Shown here piece after piece: positions 27,170 through 42,757 of a DNA stretch of 64,000 bases. The stretch spans positions 14,931,789 through 14,995,788 of the forward strand of contig NC_087062.1 in NCBI RefSeq assembly GCF_963678635.1, written 5' to 3'. Numbering within the stretch: position 1 is the first letter of the stretch; each line of letters starts with the position of its first letter. Made by a program: the position numbers and the translations under genes. The notes beneath the pieces are model-generated. The model was given only the letters and a program-made list of their open reading frames with translations, was not told the origin of the DNA and searched no databases. The DNA is from Symsagittifera roscoffensis. Taxonomy: Eukaryota; Xenacoelomorpha; Acoela; Convolutidae.

Positions 27170-29770
27170 AAATTATCTTGCGAAAATTTGCCGTTATCTC
27201 TTAACGTGCAACTACACGTTTAAATAGTTCTTTTGAAAGAGAGACGTGGAAAGTACTAATTCAGTTTCGACGATTTATTGCGGTTAGCTCTTCAAGAGAA
27301 ATCGTCCTCAATCACAGCAAATCTCAGAAAAAATTGTGCGAATGAAACTTTTTCTACAGAACTCGCGCATAAGTCAACAGGTTAACTTGAGCAACAAATT
27401 TCGGAAATCCATGCGGTTTGAAACTGCGTATTCTGAGTGTCGTGTGGCGACACTTCAAAAAGAATTACAACTGTGTTATCACGTCAACTGGACGAAAGTA
27501 GACAGTCTTCCACAAAGTTTTGAACTAAGGAGATGATTCATGTGACCAATTTTGTGAAACCCTAATTATCGTGATTATTGTTATCTTTATTTTTATTATT
27601 ATTAGCATGATTATTGAATTATTATGATTATTATTATAGACGAACCAAATGTTTTATCTGTTTGATTAAATGTTTCAAAGGGAGTCGAACTATTTTGTTT
27701 TGTATTTACCTTGACTGGAATTAGTTGTTTTTAAAAGCATTGCTTTTTCATCTTTATCAAAGAAGTTTGTAAATTTTTGTGTGCAGTTATATAGGTGGCA
27801 TCAAGTTATAAATGACCCCTTAGTTTTCCATGGCATTTTTTCTTGTGTTGGATCAATGGGCTTTTACTTAAGAAGACCCTTCCTCCACCTAGCATTTATA
27901 AGGCTTCCAATATATCGGCTTGGAGGGCTCTTTTCTGAGGAGCATAATTTTTTTTCTAAGAGTACTGAAAGGTTGATGAAATTTTTTTTCTGATAAAAAC
28001 ATTTTAATTTTCAACAAACTGTGGGGTGGGGTATTGCAAAAAACCCCCAAGTTTTATTTTTTTAGTCGCCGTTTGTCGAACAATACTTTAAGCTCATTTA
28101 TTTTTGTTGGTTGCGTTGTTTCTCGACTTTTCGTTTTTGAAATATAGTTGTTTCATGATTTTTGACAAATTACTCCTTGTCAAAGAAACCATAGCTCAAT
28201 TTACTCATAAAATTCCGGAAACTGCCTTCGATAAATTATATGACACTACTCTTATTGATTTTTACTTCAATTTTTAAATATCATCTATTTACGTCTTATC
28301 AACATTGGGACAAGCAAGCGTATTGCAAAAGGGTACAAGAATTTTTTCCGTAGAGAGTTTTTCCACAGTATGTCTAAAATTGGTGATGACTGTCTATATT
28401 TTTTTCAATGAATTGAATGTTTTTGAGCATGTATGATTTTAAAATGCCCGTTAGATTAGAATTTAGATTATTTATGGTGGTTTGAAATATACTAACTCCG
28501 ATTTCAGTCTTTTTTGTTTTAATTGCGCTTTCTCTTTATTTGGTTAAGGTTTCCAATATATCCGCTTAGAAGCCTCTGTTTGAGGAGCATACTTTTTTCT
28601 AAAAATATTGAGAGGGTGATTAAAAATTGTTTTGAGAGGATGATCTAAGAGTGACTGTGTGTCTACTCTAGAACTGTCACCTTTTGCCGTTTTGTAAGTT
28701 TTGCTAAGAGTTGAAGTTAATTTTTTTAATTCGGGAAGTTTTTTCTGTGGGTTTCATCTCTGTTTGTCATGCTGTGTATGTGTTTTGTCGCAGGTAGTGC
28801 GAAGTTTCGCTGTGCCCCTCTTCGTAAAATTCTTAAGGTGCAGATAATTCAGTTTTCTTCGTTTTTTTTTGCTAGTTTTTAAATTAAAAATAAAAAAACT
28901 ATTTTTTGAAATTTTGTGTTATGTTTGTTTGGTTAACCTTGCGATAAGCAAGCTTGTTGCAATCGGGTAGTAGACATTTTTCCTGCAATTAACTTTGTAC
29001 ACAGGACTCATCTCTAGTGGTTTTTAGGATTTTAAAAATCCGGCCGAATCGAAATTTGTTTTTTAAATTGGTCGATTTGCTAACGTTTTTTTCTTCATTT
29101 TTTGTCTTTTTTATCAGCATATAAATTTCCGGTTTAAATAATATCGGCTTAGTGGCCTTTTTTGCGTCTTTACGTCTGAGAAAAAGTTTTTGTGCGCGAG
29201 TTTGTGCTTTGACGGGAAAAGGGACTTGACTTTTTTATAAGCTAAGAATTTGTCTGATTTTTTTCGGCTTTGTTACCACTTGGTAAATATACATTCAAAT
29301 TCAATCAACCATGTGGCGTAGAGGTAAAAGAACTGTTTGAGATGGCCAAGATTTGCGGTTCGAATCCTGCTGGGCCTTTTTTTGAAACCAAGTGTTTGTG
29401 CTTCTTCGGATTATCATCCGTCTGTTTGTTATTGTCGGCTTAGATCCCGTAGCTCGATGGTTCAGCTTTTCTCCATTTTGCTGTAACCCCCAATCTGCTG
29501 TTTGAGACGACAAATCCCGGGAGTAAATAGAAAATTTTGGTTAATTTAAATTGTTGTGTGTCTGCTTATTTTTGTCTGCTTAGTTCCGCAGAAAGGACTT
29601 GTTTTGAAATCTTGGCTTCTTTATAGTATTCCGAAAGCTCTTTGTAGAGTTTCTAATGGTGCAGGTTTTTTTGTGTTCCGAATATTTTGGGCTTTTGTTG
29701 CATTTTTTTATTGACAAAAACGATTTTTTGAATTTTTCCCGTTTGATTTTCATAACATTCATATTATGCT
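27170..29770. other. Upstream region of the kinase gene, no gene seen
   Basis: AT-rich sequence with short Lys/Arg-poor open frames that look random. It holds a stretch (29110-29230) related to 55340-55450, with ATCGGCTTAGTGGCC, a TTTGTGC...TTTGACG segment and GGGACTTGAC, a tRNA-like segment at 29312-29370, and the SINE-like tail motif at 29767-29788 just upstream of the start codon. A promoter must lie here, but no clear TATA or initiator is evident. Confidence 0.4.
29312..29370 (+). repeat. tRNA-like segment with Pol III A and B boxes
   Basis: TGGCGTAGAGG (29313-29323) fits the A box TRGYNNANNNG, and GGTTCGAATCC (29357-29367) is a perfect B box at tRNA-like spacing. I could not fold a full cloverleaf, and GGGCC plus a T-run follows, so a tRNA-derived SINE head is more likely than a tRNA gene. 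Confidence 0.5.
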
Positions 29771-29839
29771 CAGCTTCGCCTCTGTGGATTAAATCTCTGC
29801 TCTTCAGGTTGATATGCGTCTGAAAATTGAACGATAGCC

Positions 29840-31649
<1,810 letters not shown>

Positions 31650-32158
31650 GTATAGAGAAAACACATGTGTTGAGATGCACAAAATTTTGAGATAATGACT
31701 TATGCTTAGCTGCTTTTTAAGATGATATTGGTATTTTTGGATTACGCAATTCTGAAAAAATGCGAAATGAAAGTGGGTTTCGAAAATTACGGCGTTCAAA
31801 AATATATACTTTTTTGGTTAAGTCATCGATGCATACGATTGGAAATAGGAGGAATTTAGTGCAGTAGAAAGGGGTTCGTCAGATCGTGTATTTGATTCCA
31901 TGCAATACCGATTTTGGCTTCATTAGTGGTACCAGGAGAAAGTATTTTACGCAAAAATAGCCTGGAGTTGCAATAAATGCTTCAATCAATAAAAAAAACC
32001 GTCTGGAATTTGCGGAAATAATTTAAATGGAAAATCCTTAGACAGACTGCACAGCCTTCGACGAATATATTTTTTTCTAAGTTTAAGTTTAGGGATGAAT
32101 CCAAAATAAGAAAAAGTAGTGGTTACACTCTTGTACTTAACGGGTGTCAAATACACAG

Positions 32159-35100
32159 GTCTGCTGCGGCGCCACCTACAAATGGGAGTAGTCAAGGACA
32201 AGGAGGACAGCAGGCATCATCTCAGCAGCCTCAGTCGCCCTCTCAACCGACCAGCAATGGAGGCACTGAGTCATCCCAGATGCAACAACAGCCAAGATTC
32301 ATTGAGGCAGCAGCGGCTGAGAGCGACCATTCAGATAGTGACGAGGACGACGAAGGAGGCAGACACGAACCAGAGATCGAACAACCGAGGTGAGTGAACC
32401 ACTCTTTCAAATTTATTTTAGCAATGCCTTTAAGTTAGTGCTCACCAATTGTACAGTAACCAATTTTTCTCTTGGAAGCAGCAAAAACTGCAATTTTGGC
32501 GTAATTAGAAAAATCTTGATTTTTTTTTGGTCAAAATGGATTTAAAATAGTATCAGAGCAGCCCTCTGCTTCCCCTTTGAGTCCGAATAAAAGTTGCCCA
32601 GAATGAAAAGAAAATGATGAAATCGTAGATAGTTTCCAAGGTGCGCAATTTGCCAGATTGCGTGTGTTTCCAGTGTACTCCAAGGGCCAGGGGAGAGAAC
32701 CCTTAGACAGCAGTTTGCCCAGCTGCAAGAAAAGAAGCGCCTGGAATCAATGCAGCAGGCATCGTCTCAACCTGCTCTGGCTCCCAGGAATGCCAGCAGC
32801 AATAATAACAACAACAATGCCAGACCGATATCGGTCATTGACCGGTCGCAGTTGAGCCAAACCAGTGGAGTTAGCCAGTCCTCGACTGAGAGTGGAAGAC
32901 CGGGCAGTAGTGGAATGAGGTCTTCATCTTCCTTACATGACTCAGCGAATCACAGTTCGAATAATGTATCCAAGCTACTGCAGAGTGGCAGGCAACACAG
33001 CTTTGGAGCGGCGCCATTAGCCACTACCACAGGTAAAGCAGCTTTAAATCTGCATTGATTGGAATGGAAAAGAATTTAGTTCCAAAATGTGTTTAAATGA
33101 AAATGATCAAATTCATCAAAAGTACTGCAGACCCGATTTTTAGAAGAAAGACATTTGGCATGCATTCCCTAATGAGAATCTACCCTTGGTGTGTTTGCTT
33201 AACTTTGATGAAAATCTGCTGTAAGTTTAAGTTCTTTCCTAGCATGAACTGTATATTCTTGGGAGATATGTTTCGAGAATAGAAGACGATGCAAAATGAT
33301 TTGAGTTAAGCATGGTTGTTTTCTGATTCAAATGAAAGCTCTTTCATTGCACGTGGTTCCCTTAATGTGAAAGAGTTTGTGATTGAGTTGAACAAAAAAA
33401 TCACGGAAAACCTTCCTAAAATTTTAAGGCTGATAGCTGTTGTTTGACATACACGGCTCTCATGATTTGGCTCAAAAGATGCAATACTGGGTATATCGAT
33501 TTTGTTCAGTTCGATCTATCGATAAGTTTTTGCTGATTGGTTAGTTATTACTCTTTAAGCTGCGAGCTGCTGCAAATATTTGATCTGAACCAGTAGTTTT
33601 GCATTGATAGTTTGATCTTCAATCGTTACCTTGTTTCCCGCTGCTTTAAAGAAGGAAACACAGGATTTAATGTTGGTCCGGTTGCTATTGGACCTCTGAG
33701 GAGCCAAAAGTATCCTCCCTCTAGTGCTAAAACGAGACAAAAGTCTCCCCCTCCGCTACCCAGCAGTTCCCAACAACCAAATTTAAATGATTACTCGCCT
33801 TGGATGCGTGCTACTCCAGAACTTCCTGTTAGTTCCAATAATGCCAAGACAACCTCTGAAGACCGGAAGGGTTCCAGAGCTGACCATCGTGTTTGGGCGA
33901 GATCGCCACCCCTCCCAATAGCTTCAGAGGAGCAGCGCAACCCGCCTCAGTTGGACCACCAAGTTAACCAGTCAGAATACCAGAATTCAGAGGTGTTTTC
34001 ACCCAGACTTGACCGTGGTCGTGATAGTCATCATAAACATAGCCAGAACATACAGCAACAACATAATGTGAACTGTTCGAAACGCCATAACAGTAGCTCA
34101 GGACGTATTGGATCCGCAAGTAGCGAGGAGATCAATAACCCAGACATGGGACCTCCGGCTCCTCCGAGAATCACATCATTGCATTCTCCGAATGCTCACT
34201 TCAATATTCCACCGTTGGCCAGTGTCGCAATGAGGCGAAGCATGTCACCGCAACTAGAAAACTCGTGTTTAGGAAACATTGATTCGGCGCTGTTACACAG
34301 CGCTTATAACCAATACAATCCTAATTACCAGGTAGCTAGTTCACGCGAAGACGGAAGTCTTGAAGATGTTTTTGTTACAGACTCTCCAACAGGACATTAT
34401 GAGAATCCGGCGGATTTCTCACCAAGCATGGGTCGTTCCACCGACGCAGCTAATAGAGACAGAAACTCTTCGAAGCAGGAATCACAAAACCAACACCCGA
34501 TGTCGCACTTTGTCAAACAAAGAATAGAAGTCCCTAGCGACCAGCTTACACCAACGCCTGTACATAAATCATCCCTTTTAGGAAACGCTAAGCAGAGGAG
34601 CAGTTTTGCTGGAGATGTTTCAGGATCAAAGCCGCACAAGTTTGAAAGCTCTATTGAGGCTATTAAAGGATCGAGCTCTAATTCTTCATTCGTAGTTGCT
34701 AGTCATGATGCGACTAAGAGCTCATCTGGAGCTCAGATCCGGAGACTAGACAGTCAGCAGCCTCCTCTGGGATTCAATAATGGAGCCGTGCAGATGAGGA
34801 ATCCACCTCCGAAGCCAGGGCTAAACCAATCCCAAAGCAAACCAGACGTATCCTCGAGGAAGAGTTACGCCGGTGTAAATCAATCGGGATCCAGAGATCG
34901 AGATAGTTTGGACGAAGGACATGCACCTTATGCTGTGACTCCGCTTGGAAGACAGGGATCCTCTATCGAGGTAATGTTTCTTGAGCATTTCGCTATGGAT
35001 ATTGAAAATATATCATTGATTTGATTGAAATGAGATGGTAAAGTTTGAAAACGTATATTTGTGCAGTGTAGTAATTTTGAGATGTTGACAGGATTCTGGA

Positions 35101-36964
35101 GCTGGATCTCACACAGCTTCTCCCGTGTCCATAGCTGCTCATAGGAAATCGTCATCCCAGTTTACAAACAGCAGTGCAGCATCTCCGAACCTCAGCCGAA
35201 GAAGTTCCAACCAGCCACATCACTCCCAGCTCCATCCCAATCATCAGGCGAGTTCCTCGGCGGGATTGAGAAGAAGAGAAGACGAGGAGGATGAGGACGA
35301 GGAGGCTGAGTTGTCTGACGTGGAACCCGAGCGCATAGCGTCAGATGGAACCATCATCGATTCGGAAAAACCCAGACCCCTGTGAGTAGAAAATATTGAG
35401 CTATATTAATGTGCAGGACCTTGTAATTTTAAGTGCTTAAATAAAGCTTCAGATAAGACATGTAACATCTTGTCAATCCAATAAACAAAGAAGCTTGCGT
35501 GAACTATTGCCGAAATTCTTTTCAAGAGTAATGAACGTTGTTGAAAGGAAAGCAAAATCCACTATCGAACAGTAAAAAAAAAGTGAAGTTCTCGAAAAAC
35601 GGAATGGAATATCGAAAATGGAACTTTGAAAATGGAATTTAATTATCAGATTTCCCAGCGGAATAAAAATTTTACCTATTGATTCAGTTTTCTCAAATTG
35701 GATTAATTTTATCAAAAAACACCAATCATAAGTTGCTTCTGAAATTCAAAGAGCTTTAATAGCATATATATTTCATTTAAAATTCGAAAGTTTTTTTTCT
35801 GTTTCTTTGCGTTGATTACTCTTTCCAACTGTCAGTTGGCTATGCTTTAAATTAATTTGCAAAGATAACGTTGGTTGGAGCGTTATGTGCTCACCTGCTC
35901 AGTAACCGGCTGCTGGTTTTGATTCTAAAATTAAAGTACTACATTGTTTTTGTTTCGCAGTCCGCAAAACTTTGACAGGAAGTCGAACAGAGGCGGTACC
36001 TCAGAATCCCCCTCGCCCAAAAAGAAAGTGACTCCCCCAGTGAGGAATACTTCAAACAGCCAATTGGCTCCTCCATTCACTTCTCCTCAAAATGGTCCCC
36101 CGCCTCCCTCGAAGGCCCCCAACCCTCTGTCAAAGATGTCAAGAAGCAGAAGTCACGAAAGGTTCACAAACAAGGAACGAGCGTCACTGCATCACTTGTC
36201 ACACGCGAAGGAGTCAGCCGCGGAAAGCTTCAGAGAACACCATTCGATCAGTCATCGCGAATATGACAACATTGCCAGCTTGCTAGGACAGCCATCCGCA
36301 CAGTCGGAGGAAGAGGGCGGGACTTCTGTTGCAGCAGGTGTTCCACAACCTTCATCAGCGCAAAGTCAGAGTCGAGGCAATACTTCTAGGCGGGTAAGAT
36401 GTCTTCTTTGGTTCGGTTTCTAGGGTTTTATTTTTTCATGGAATAATTTATGGGTCAATGAAGGCGATATAGTATTCCTCGTGGAGTAGCATAGATGGCT
36501 TTATTGGGTCAACATTAAGACCATTTTTCATCAGTTTCGTTTGCATCGCAATATCAGGTTCAGCCCAGAAACGTGAAATACGAAAAAAGACATCGGAGAC
36601 GGAGCATCACATTTATTTGGCAATGTTTTTGACAAAGTATCTATCAAACCATATTTAACTCAATGTATCAAATAAAGAGAATGGCCGTATTTAGTTGAAG
36701 TTTTCTTTTCAGCGGTCCATGGAGAGTATCCGTAATACATCTGGCCCCACTGCAACTGCCGGAGTGCCTACTGGGCCCACTCCCCATCCCCGGACACACC
36801 ACTCTTCGGGTGGTCATCCCAGTGGTCAAACTCCCGCCCCTTCTACACCCCAGATGGGCTTCAACCCTCAAAGGACAAATGCCAACAGCAGTGCGATGTC
36901 GTCATCAAGTAATAATGCAGGACCCTTCCCAGATGTAGTCCCAACTCATCGACTCACGTTCGAT
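32159..36964 (+). CDS. Same kinase gene, exons 9-14 (linker region)
   Basis: Exons 32159-32389, 32674-33032, 33652-34970, 35092-35381, 35961-36393 and 36713-36964 stay in phase with exon 8. They encode residues ~323-1284. Exon 9 is Gln/Ser/Ala-rich and ends with an acidic stretch (DHSDSDEDDEGG). Exon 10 has a short remnant of the family's coiled coil (GERTLRQQFAQLQEKKR). Exons 11-14 are Ser/Pro/Asn-rich with a KKKVTPPVRN segment, SH3-type proline clusters, and an acidic run (EDEEDEDEEAELSD, exon 12). The GExTLRxxFxxLQ segment is conserved in TNIK/MINK. For exon 11 an alternative 3' splice site 12 bp downstream is phase-compatible. Confidence 0.9.
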
Positions 36965-37149
36965 GTAAGTGCAATGAAATTAACTAAAAGGAAGCTTATA
37001 ACTGCAAATGTACCCAAGAGACAATTCAACCAAGAAGCTCTTTTAATTGTGAAATTTTCAAATAAAGCGCTGTTTTCAACAAGCGTCATCGAATTGCATT
37101 ATGAACATTTTTGTATGTGAACAATTTTCGGAATCACTAAATCAGTGTC

Positions 37150-37520
37150 TTAAATCTTCGTATTTCCATCAATTAGTGTATTATTACGAACCTTCTTTTT
37201 TTCTAATCTAACTTGCAAATAAAACTCCATTAAAAGTGTTCACTTATTTGGAAATTTGACTGTAGCATTTGAAATTGCATAGCATCTGTTCTCTGGGTTG
37301 TTTTGGCTAGTGTTTGGTTCCTCTTAAGCTTCCCTTTGTGAGTGATTAGTGTGCGAGACTCTTAATTTCTAGGTGGCTGGGTCGAATCTCCGAAGTAGCC
37401 AAGTTTTTTTGCTAATTCCAGGCTTATTTCTATTTTTTCTAATTGCTCTTTATAGAGCTGTTTTTTGTCGTGTTCTCGCTAGTGTTTGCGAAGCGAAGTA
37501 TCGCCCTTGTGTCGAAATAT
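37150..37520 (+). repeat. SINE-like repeat, copy 1
   Basis: The order is GTATTATTACGAACCTT, a tRNA-like part (TTAGTGTGCGAGACTCTTAA, then GGGTCGAATCTC), CTAATTCCAGGCTTATTTCT, AGAGCTG, and the tail TAGTGTTTGCGAAGCGAAG...CGCCC. It shares this order with 53285-53620, 57520-58105, 58940-59360 and 62695-63390. Confidence 0.7.
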
Positions 37521-38693
37521 GTCTTTTATGTTGGTTGTAATTTTACTTGTAATTTTTCTAATCGGAGTAAATTTGCAAGTAGTACCAAGGATAGCCTAGT
37601 GCTGTACAATTAGCACAGAATGCTCCGACCATATTATAAAAACCACAAATAAAAGTGCTTCAAATTAATCAGTTTAAATCAGCGTCATTTTTGTGTGATG
37701 GGATAAGAAAACTATATATTTTTTTCAGCTGAAATGACAAATTTAACAAGTTATCGTCACTTTCTTCGTTCGCTTTATTGGGACGAAATTAGACAAAAAA
37801 AATCTTCAAACCGGTTTTCTCGACACTCGGAAAATTTTTAGGAAGTTTTCAAAAGTCCTGTATGAAAGTCCTGTTTTCGAATCCTGTATGAAAGGGCCTT
37901 TATATGATATATCACTCAACACGGGTCGATGCATTTTGGTGGTACCTGATTTTGCGTGGAAAACAAGAAAAAAAAAACTGAAACACACCCGAATACAAAG
38001 TTCCTCTCCAATTTCAAAGGTCGGAACAAGAAACAGGAGAAGTAGTGTACATAAAAAACTTCGAATTTTCGAATTCAAGTATTTCAAATGTGTTTCATCT
38101 TCATTTGTTTTCGGCTTAGTTACATCGGATTAAGTGCCTCATATTGACTCATCTCAGAGTAGATGCATGTTTTTAGCTTTAATGCGCGTTTGCCCAAATT
38201 TATGTCAGCTTGAGTTACCGCTGCTTACATTCCAATATATGTTCTGTCGACTAGCTTGCAATTATATCGGCTAATTTAAGGTTTGGATACGAAATAGGTA
38301 CGAAGTTCCGACTCGCCTCTGTGTAACGTGCTTTACCAAGTGAATTTCCCTTCATTAGGTCTTGCGGATTGTTAGTTTATTTTCAGGGAAATGTCACGGA
38401 TATTTTAAAACGTTTCACCTTTTTTAGTGGTTTCTATTTTCGTTATTTGAGTTCTTTCTAAGTTCTGTTGCTAAATTGAAGGCAACATAAGTCAGCATAA
38501 AAAGTGCAAAAGAAATTACATTTAATAAATGGATCAGTGGATTTTTAAGTGTCAACAAGACTGCTCGTATCAGGGCGAAGCCCTGAATGTTCCGACTGCC
38601 TTTTATGGTTTTATGGAGCAGTAATAACATCAAAAAATTAAATGTAATAAAATGAAATGAAAAATTTTTAAACTTTTATGAAAATCATCCCCC

Positions 38694-39620
38694 CACACGC
38701 CATATAAAGTACATAAAGATAGATTTAGCTCCTTTTAACAACTCAATTATGCCAAATAAGCTTCTTTCAACCAATTTGGAACGATTTTAAGACGGATTAA
38801 GTCTCCGCTTACGCGTTAATAGCGCGAATTATATCACGCGTTAATTGTCCCAAATTGGTCAAAATGGCCAAAATGGCAATCTTTAAACCCCCATAACTTT
38901 ACGAAAAAAGATCACAGGTGAAATATCTTTTCAAATTTGAGCTCAGGACAACAATAGCTTTCGAATGATATAAAAAAATTCCGTCAAAAATTGCTAGTTA
39001 AAAAGTCGAAATTTGTCTGAAGAAAAAAAAACCCACCCCGAGCACAAATATTCCGTTACTTTCGTATCGAAAGTCGGAACAATAAGTAGCAAATATTGTT
39101 GCGACGCAAATATTGTTGCGACGCAAATATTGTTGCGACGCAAATATTGTTGCGATAAAATGTGTTCATTTTAAAAGTGATCATTTTGATCAGTAACCAG
39201 CTATTAAGTACAGACAATGCTAAGGATATTAACACATACTATTATTGTTCCGAGATTCGTAACGAAAGTAGCGGAATATTTGGGCTCGGGGTGGTTTTTT
39301 CTTCAGAGAAATTTCGACTTTTTCTCACTAGCCATTTTTGACGGGATTGTTTGTAACATTCAAAAAGTGTTGTTGTCTTAAGCTTAAATTTGGAAAGATA
39401 TTTTACCTGTGATCATTTTTCCTAAAGTTATGGGGGTTTAAAATTGACAATTTGGGACAATTAATGCGCTCTATATTTCGCGCTATTAACGCGTAAGCGG
39501 AGATTTAATCCGTCATAGAAATCGTTGCAAATTAGTTGAAAGTAGCTTATTTGCCCTAATTGATCTGTTTAGGAGCGAAATTTATCACTTTGTACTTAGT
39601 ATGGCGTGTGGGGGGATGAT
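38694..39620. mobile_element. Foldback element with ~390-bp inverted arms
   Basis: The left arm starts ATCATCCCCCCACACGCCAT and the right arm ends ATGGCGTGTGGGGGGATGAT, an exact inverted match. The arms (38694-~39085 and ~39235-39620) stay complementary with moderate divergence, including GCTTACGCGTTAATAGCGCG. The centre holds a 17-bp tandem array. No coding sequence, so it is a non-autonomous palindromic element. Confidence 0.85.
39090..39157 (+). repeat. 17-bp minisatellite, four units
   Basis: CAAATATTGTTGCGACG repeats at 39090, 39107 and 39124, with a variant at 39141. It forms the loop of the foldback element. Confidence 0.95.
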
Positions 39621-39880
39621 ATCACAAAAAATCTCAAGTTAAAAAAAATTCGTTTCTATTTTATTACATTAGATTTTGTCACGTTATTAGTGTTTCATAG
39701 ACTGCTGTATAAATTGAGGCATGTTAGATGGTAATTGTCTTTTTTACTAACATGACTGGTACTGCTAATGCGTCATAATTGGCGTGCGTCACATAAGAAA
39801 TTTTGTAGACTCAAAGTTTTACATATTCGATTTTTCCCAGTAGCGTTGTCGGCCATATTTTTGATGCGAGGTGCAAATTT

Positions 39881-42757
39881 ACCTCTGTGTAAAAAATTTT
39901 CAAATTCATTTGCGAAAAAAGAAGCAAAGTTACGCTCTTAAGTTAAAAAGCTGAATTGGTGCAAAAAGTGAACGAGTTTTAGTTTCGATATTGGATTTAA
40001 ACTTTTTGATTTTCCGGCGGAATAAAAAAAATTATCCTTTGATCCAGTTTTTTTTAAGTTCGGTTTATCTTTTTGATAAATATGTCAATTCCTGTTTGAT
40101 AAAAACGGGTATTAGAAAAACGAGTATTAGGAAAACGGGTATAAGGAACGTTTTTATGTGTTTGATAAAAACGGGTATTAGGACAAAATTGGGTTTGATA
40201 AAAACGAGTATTGGGGTACTAGACCGATTTTCAAAAAAGTGGTATCAATGGAAAATCCGACCACTACCCTGAGTAGTTGCATAATTCCCAAGTCTCTTTT
40301 TACCTTACAGCCATTTCTACAGCCTTCGAAAAAGTGTGTCGGGGAGTTTTGACCCATATTTGACTTTTTTTTTTCGAAAACTACCCTCTCAAATTTGAGA
40401 TTTTTGGTTCAATGGATAGAACAGGTTGTGAGAAGCCCACCTGCTTAAGCGGCTACACCCAATTTTTTGGTATGACCCTCGGATGACCCTTTTTTGGTCA
40501 CACAAAAAGGTATGACCCTCGGAAAAGTCAAATTTTCGATATTTTGACCGTGTTTTCAACTTTTTGACTTTTCGCGACAAGTACCCTCCCAAATCTGAGA
40601 TTTTGAGTTCCATTGATAGAGCGGTATGTTGATGTTTCTCTGCTTGAGCGGCTCCGCTCAATTTTATTACTACTAAAAATTGCACTTTCGGAAAACCAAT
40701 GATTTCTTCGCCGTTTTCTGCCATTTTTTGACCTGTCTCGAAAAATACCATCCCAAATCTTTGATTTTCGTTTCAATCAAAAAAAGTGTTGAGTGAAGCT
40801 CCCTTGTGTAAGCGCTCATGTTCAAGTTTTATTAGCAAAAACTTATGGCCTGCAGAAAAATGAAAGTTTTGATTTCTTGTCCGTTTTTTGAATCTTTTTG
40901 ACTCATCTCGAAAACAACGCAATCTGATATCAAGGGTTTATCCGAGGTAGCAGTTTGTGGGAAACCTCAGTGTCTAAGATGGTACGCTCTAAAAATCATT
41001 CAAAAAATTTCATGTCTCTGAAAATTCCAAAAGCACAAAAATTTCCTTCGTGTTTTAATAGAACTAGGTTTTGGGTGAAGCCCAATTTTAAAATTTTTGA
41101 AATTACCTATTTCATCCCGCATCAGTACAAAAATCAAAACTATCAAACAGGTACCTCCAGCTTTACCTGGGCCTCTAGTTATAAACTTTTCTTGAAATTT
41201 AGAGAGCTTCAAAGTCATGCATTTCTGGGAAATTCGAAAGTTAGTTGGTAATTGTCTTTTTTTTAAATCAAATTGACTGGTACCGCCAATGAGTCATAAT
41301 TGGTGTGCGTCTTTTACAAATTTATGCAGCATCAAAGTTTTACTCATATATTCGGTTAATCTGTTGAATTTCAACTTCATTATTTCGGAGAGTTCCAGTT
41401 ACCAAAAATGAGTTGTTCTTTTTCCACTTTATAAAGCTGCTTTTTGTCGTTTTCGCGCTAGTGTTTGCGAAGTGCAGGTTCGCCTCTTTGGTCATGAAAG
41501 CACTCGAAAACTGAGTTATTAGTAGTGTTATCGTTCATATTTTTGCTTGTGTATGCGAAGTGCAACTTCGCATCTGTGTAATTATGGTTCTTCATTTTTG
41601 TATCTCTAATGCTCCTAAGCTCAGCTTCAACTCTTATGTCAAATGGAAAACATTTCAAATTTTCTAGAGAATTTATATCTATAACTTCTGTAACGCTCAA
41701 ATTTGATTCTTTGCTGTTCATTTGTCAATCTTAATTGTTGAACTGAAAGCAAAATACACTACTAATTATGAAAGAGCTAATGGCCTAAAAATTTGGTGAA
41801 TGGTGATTGATTATTATTTTCGGAAGTGGATTTTAGTTTTTAAATTCAACAGCAAAATTTTTCCTATTGTCAATTTTTATATTAAAAAAATTTCAATCAT
41901 GAAAGATCTTCAAAGCTTGAAGAGCTTTGAAGTGATTATTTTTTCTTCAAGTTTTGAAAGTTAAAATATTTTTGTAAAAAAAATTGTTTTGTTTCCTTGT
42001 GTTCATTGTCTTTTTTCCCATTTTCTGTTGGCTACGTTTTTTTTGCAGTAACAGGTTTATTTGGAGAACTAACGGCTGATTATGAAACCAAGGTGGTGGA
42101 AAGGGACCGTACACTTTTTCACTCAAAATAGAATCGATAATGAAACGTCTGATTGGATTTTGTTATCGTGATCATTTGTTATCGTGTAGCTTGATCCAAG
42201 CTTCAACGTAAAAATTTCAATTAAATAATTGTTCAAGGTTTTTTGATTGCTGCCAGAAAAATAAACAAAAACAGTTATGCGATATCTGTAAATTCTGTTA
42301 CACTCAATTTTGAGTTTTCGCAGTTTTTTTTTTCAGTTAAATTCAAGTTCGTTCGCCAAATGGAAAGCAAATTAAACTTATCAAAAGAGCTGAAAGCCCA
42401 AAAATTATGAATGAATGTTAGCTTCGAAAGTGGGGGCTATTCTAATGCGCGAAGGACCGAATGAGCGAAAAAACTTGTAGGCCAAGGACCGAAGACAAAA
42501 TTAGCCGAAAATCAATTTTTAAAAAGAAGCAGTTGCCATTCAATTAAAATGAATTAAATGAAGACATATTTTGCTTTTTTCATTACGAAACCCTTGAAAC
42601 GTAAAATTTGTCCCAATTTTGCGGCGGTTAATGACAATTGAAAATTTTGCATATTTCAACCATTTTTATGTTCGCTCTATATGGAATTGTTCGCAGTCCC
42701 TGGAAATGTTTACTCTTTCCAAAATTTAGATTACTGAAATTTGATTGGCTGATTTAT
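39881..42757 (+). repeat. Intronic tandem duplication, unit 1 (2877 bp)
   Basis: Begins ACCTCTGTGTAAAAAATT and is followed directly by unit 2, with very few differences (e.g. AACAGG/AACATG near 40420). It contains no gene I can support; open frames are shared by both units but lack homology. It includes a GGGTATTAG/GAGTATTAG minisatellite (~40105-40215), SINE-tail motifs (41457-41580), and the left end of a MITE at 42447. Confidence 0.95.

Noticed and set aside
29312-29370. Functional tRNA gene
   Set aside because: Perfect A and B boxes but no convincing acceptor stem or anticodon arm; treated as a SINE-like head.
33612-33651. Start codon for a separate gene before kinase exon 11
   Set aside because: The sequence before 33652 is intron; the phase from exon 10 fits exactly.
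39090-39157. Short direct repeats that could be taken for a CRISPR array
   Set aside because: Units are contiguous 17-mers without spacers and lie in a eukaryotic foldback element.
40389-40751. Minus-strand 120-codon frame repeated at 43266-43628
   Set aside because: Conserved between units only because the DNA was duplicated; no domain, repetitive sequence.
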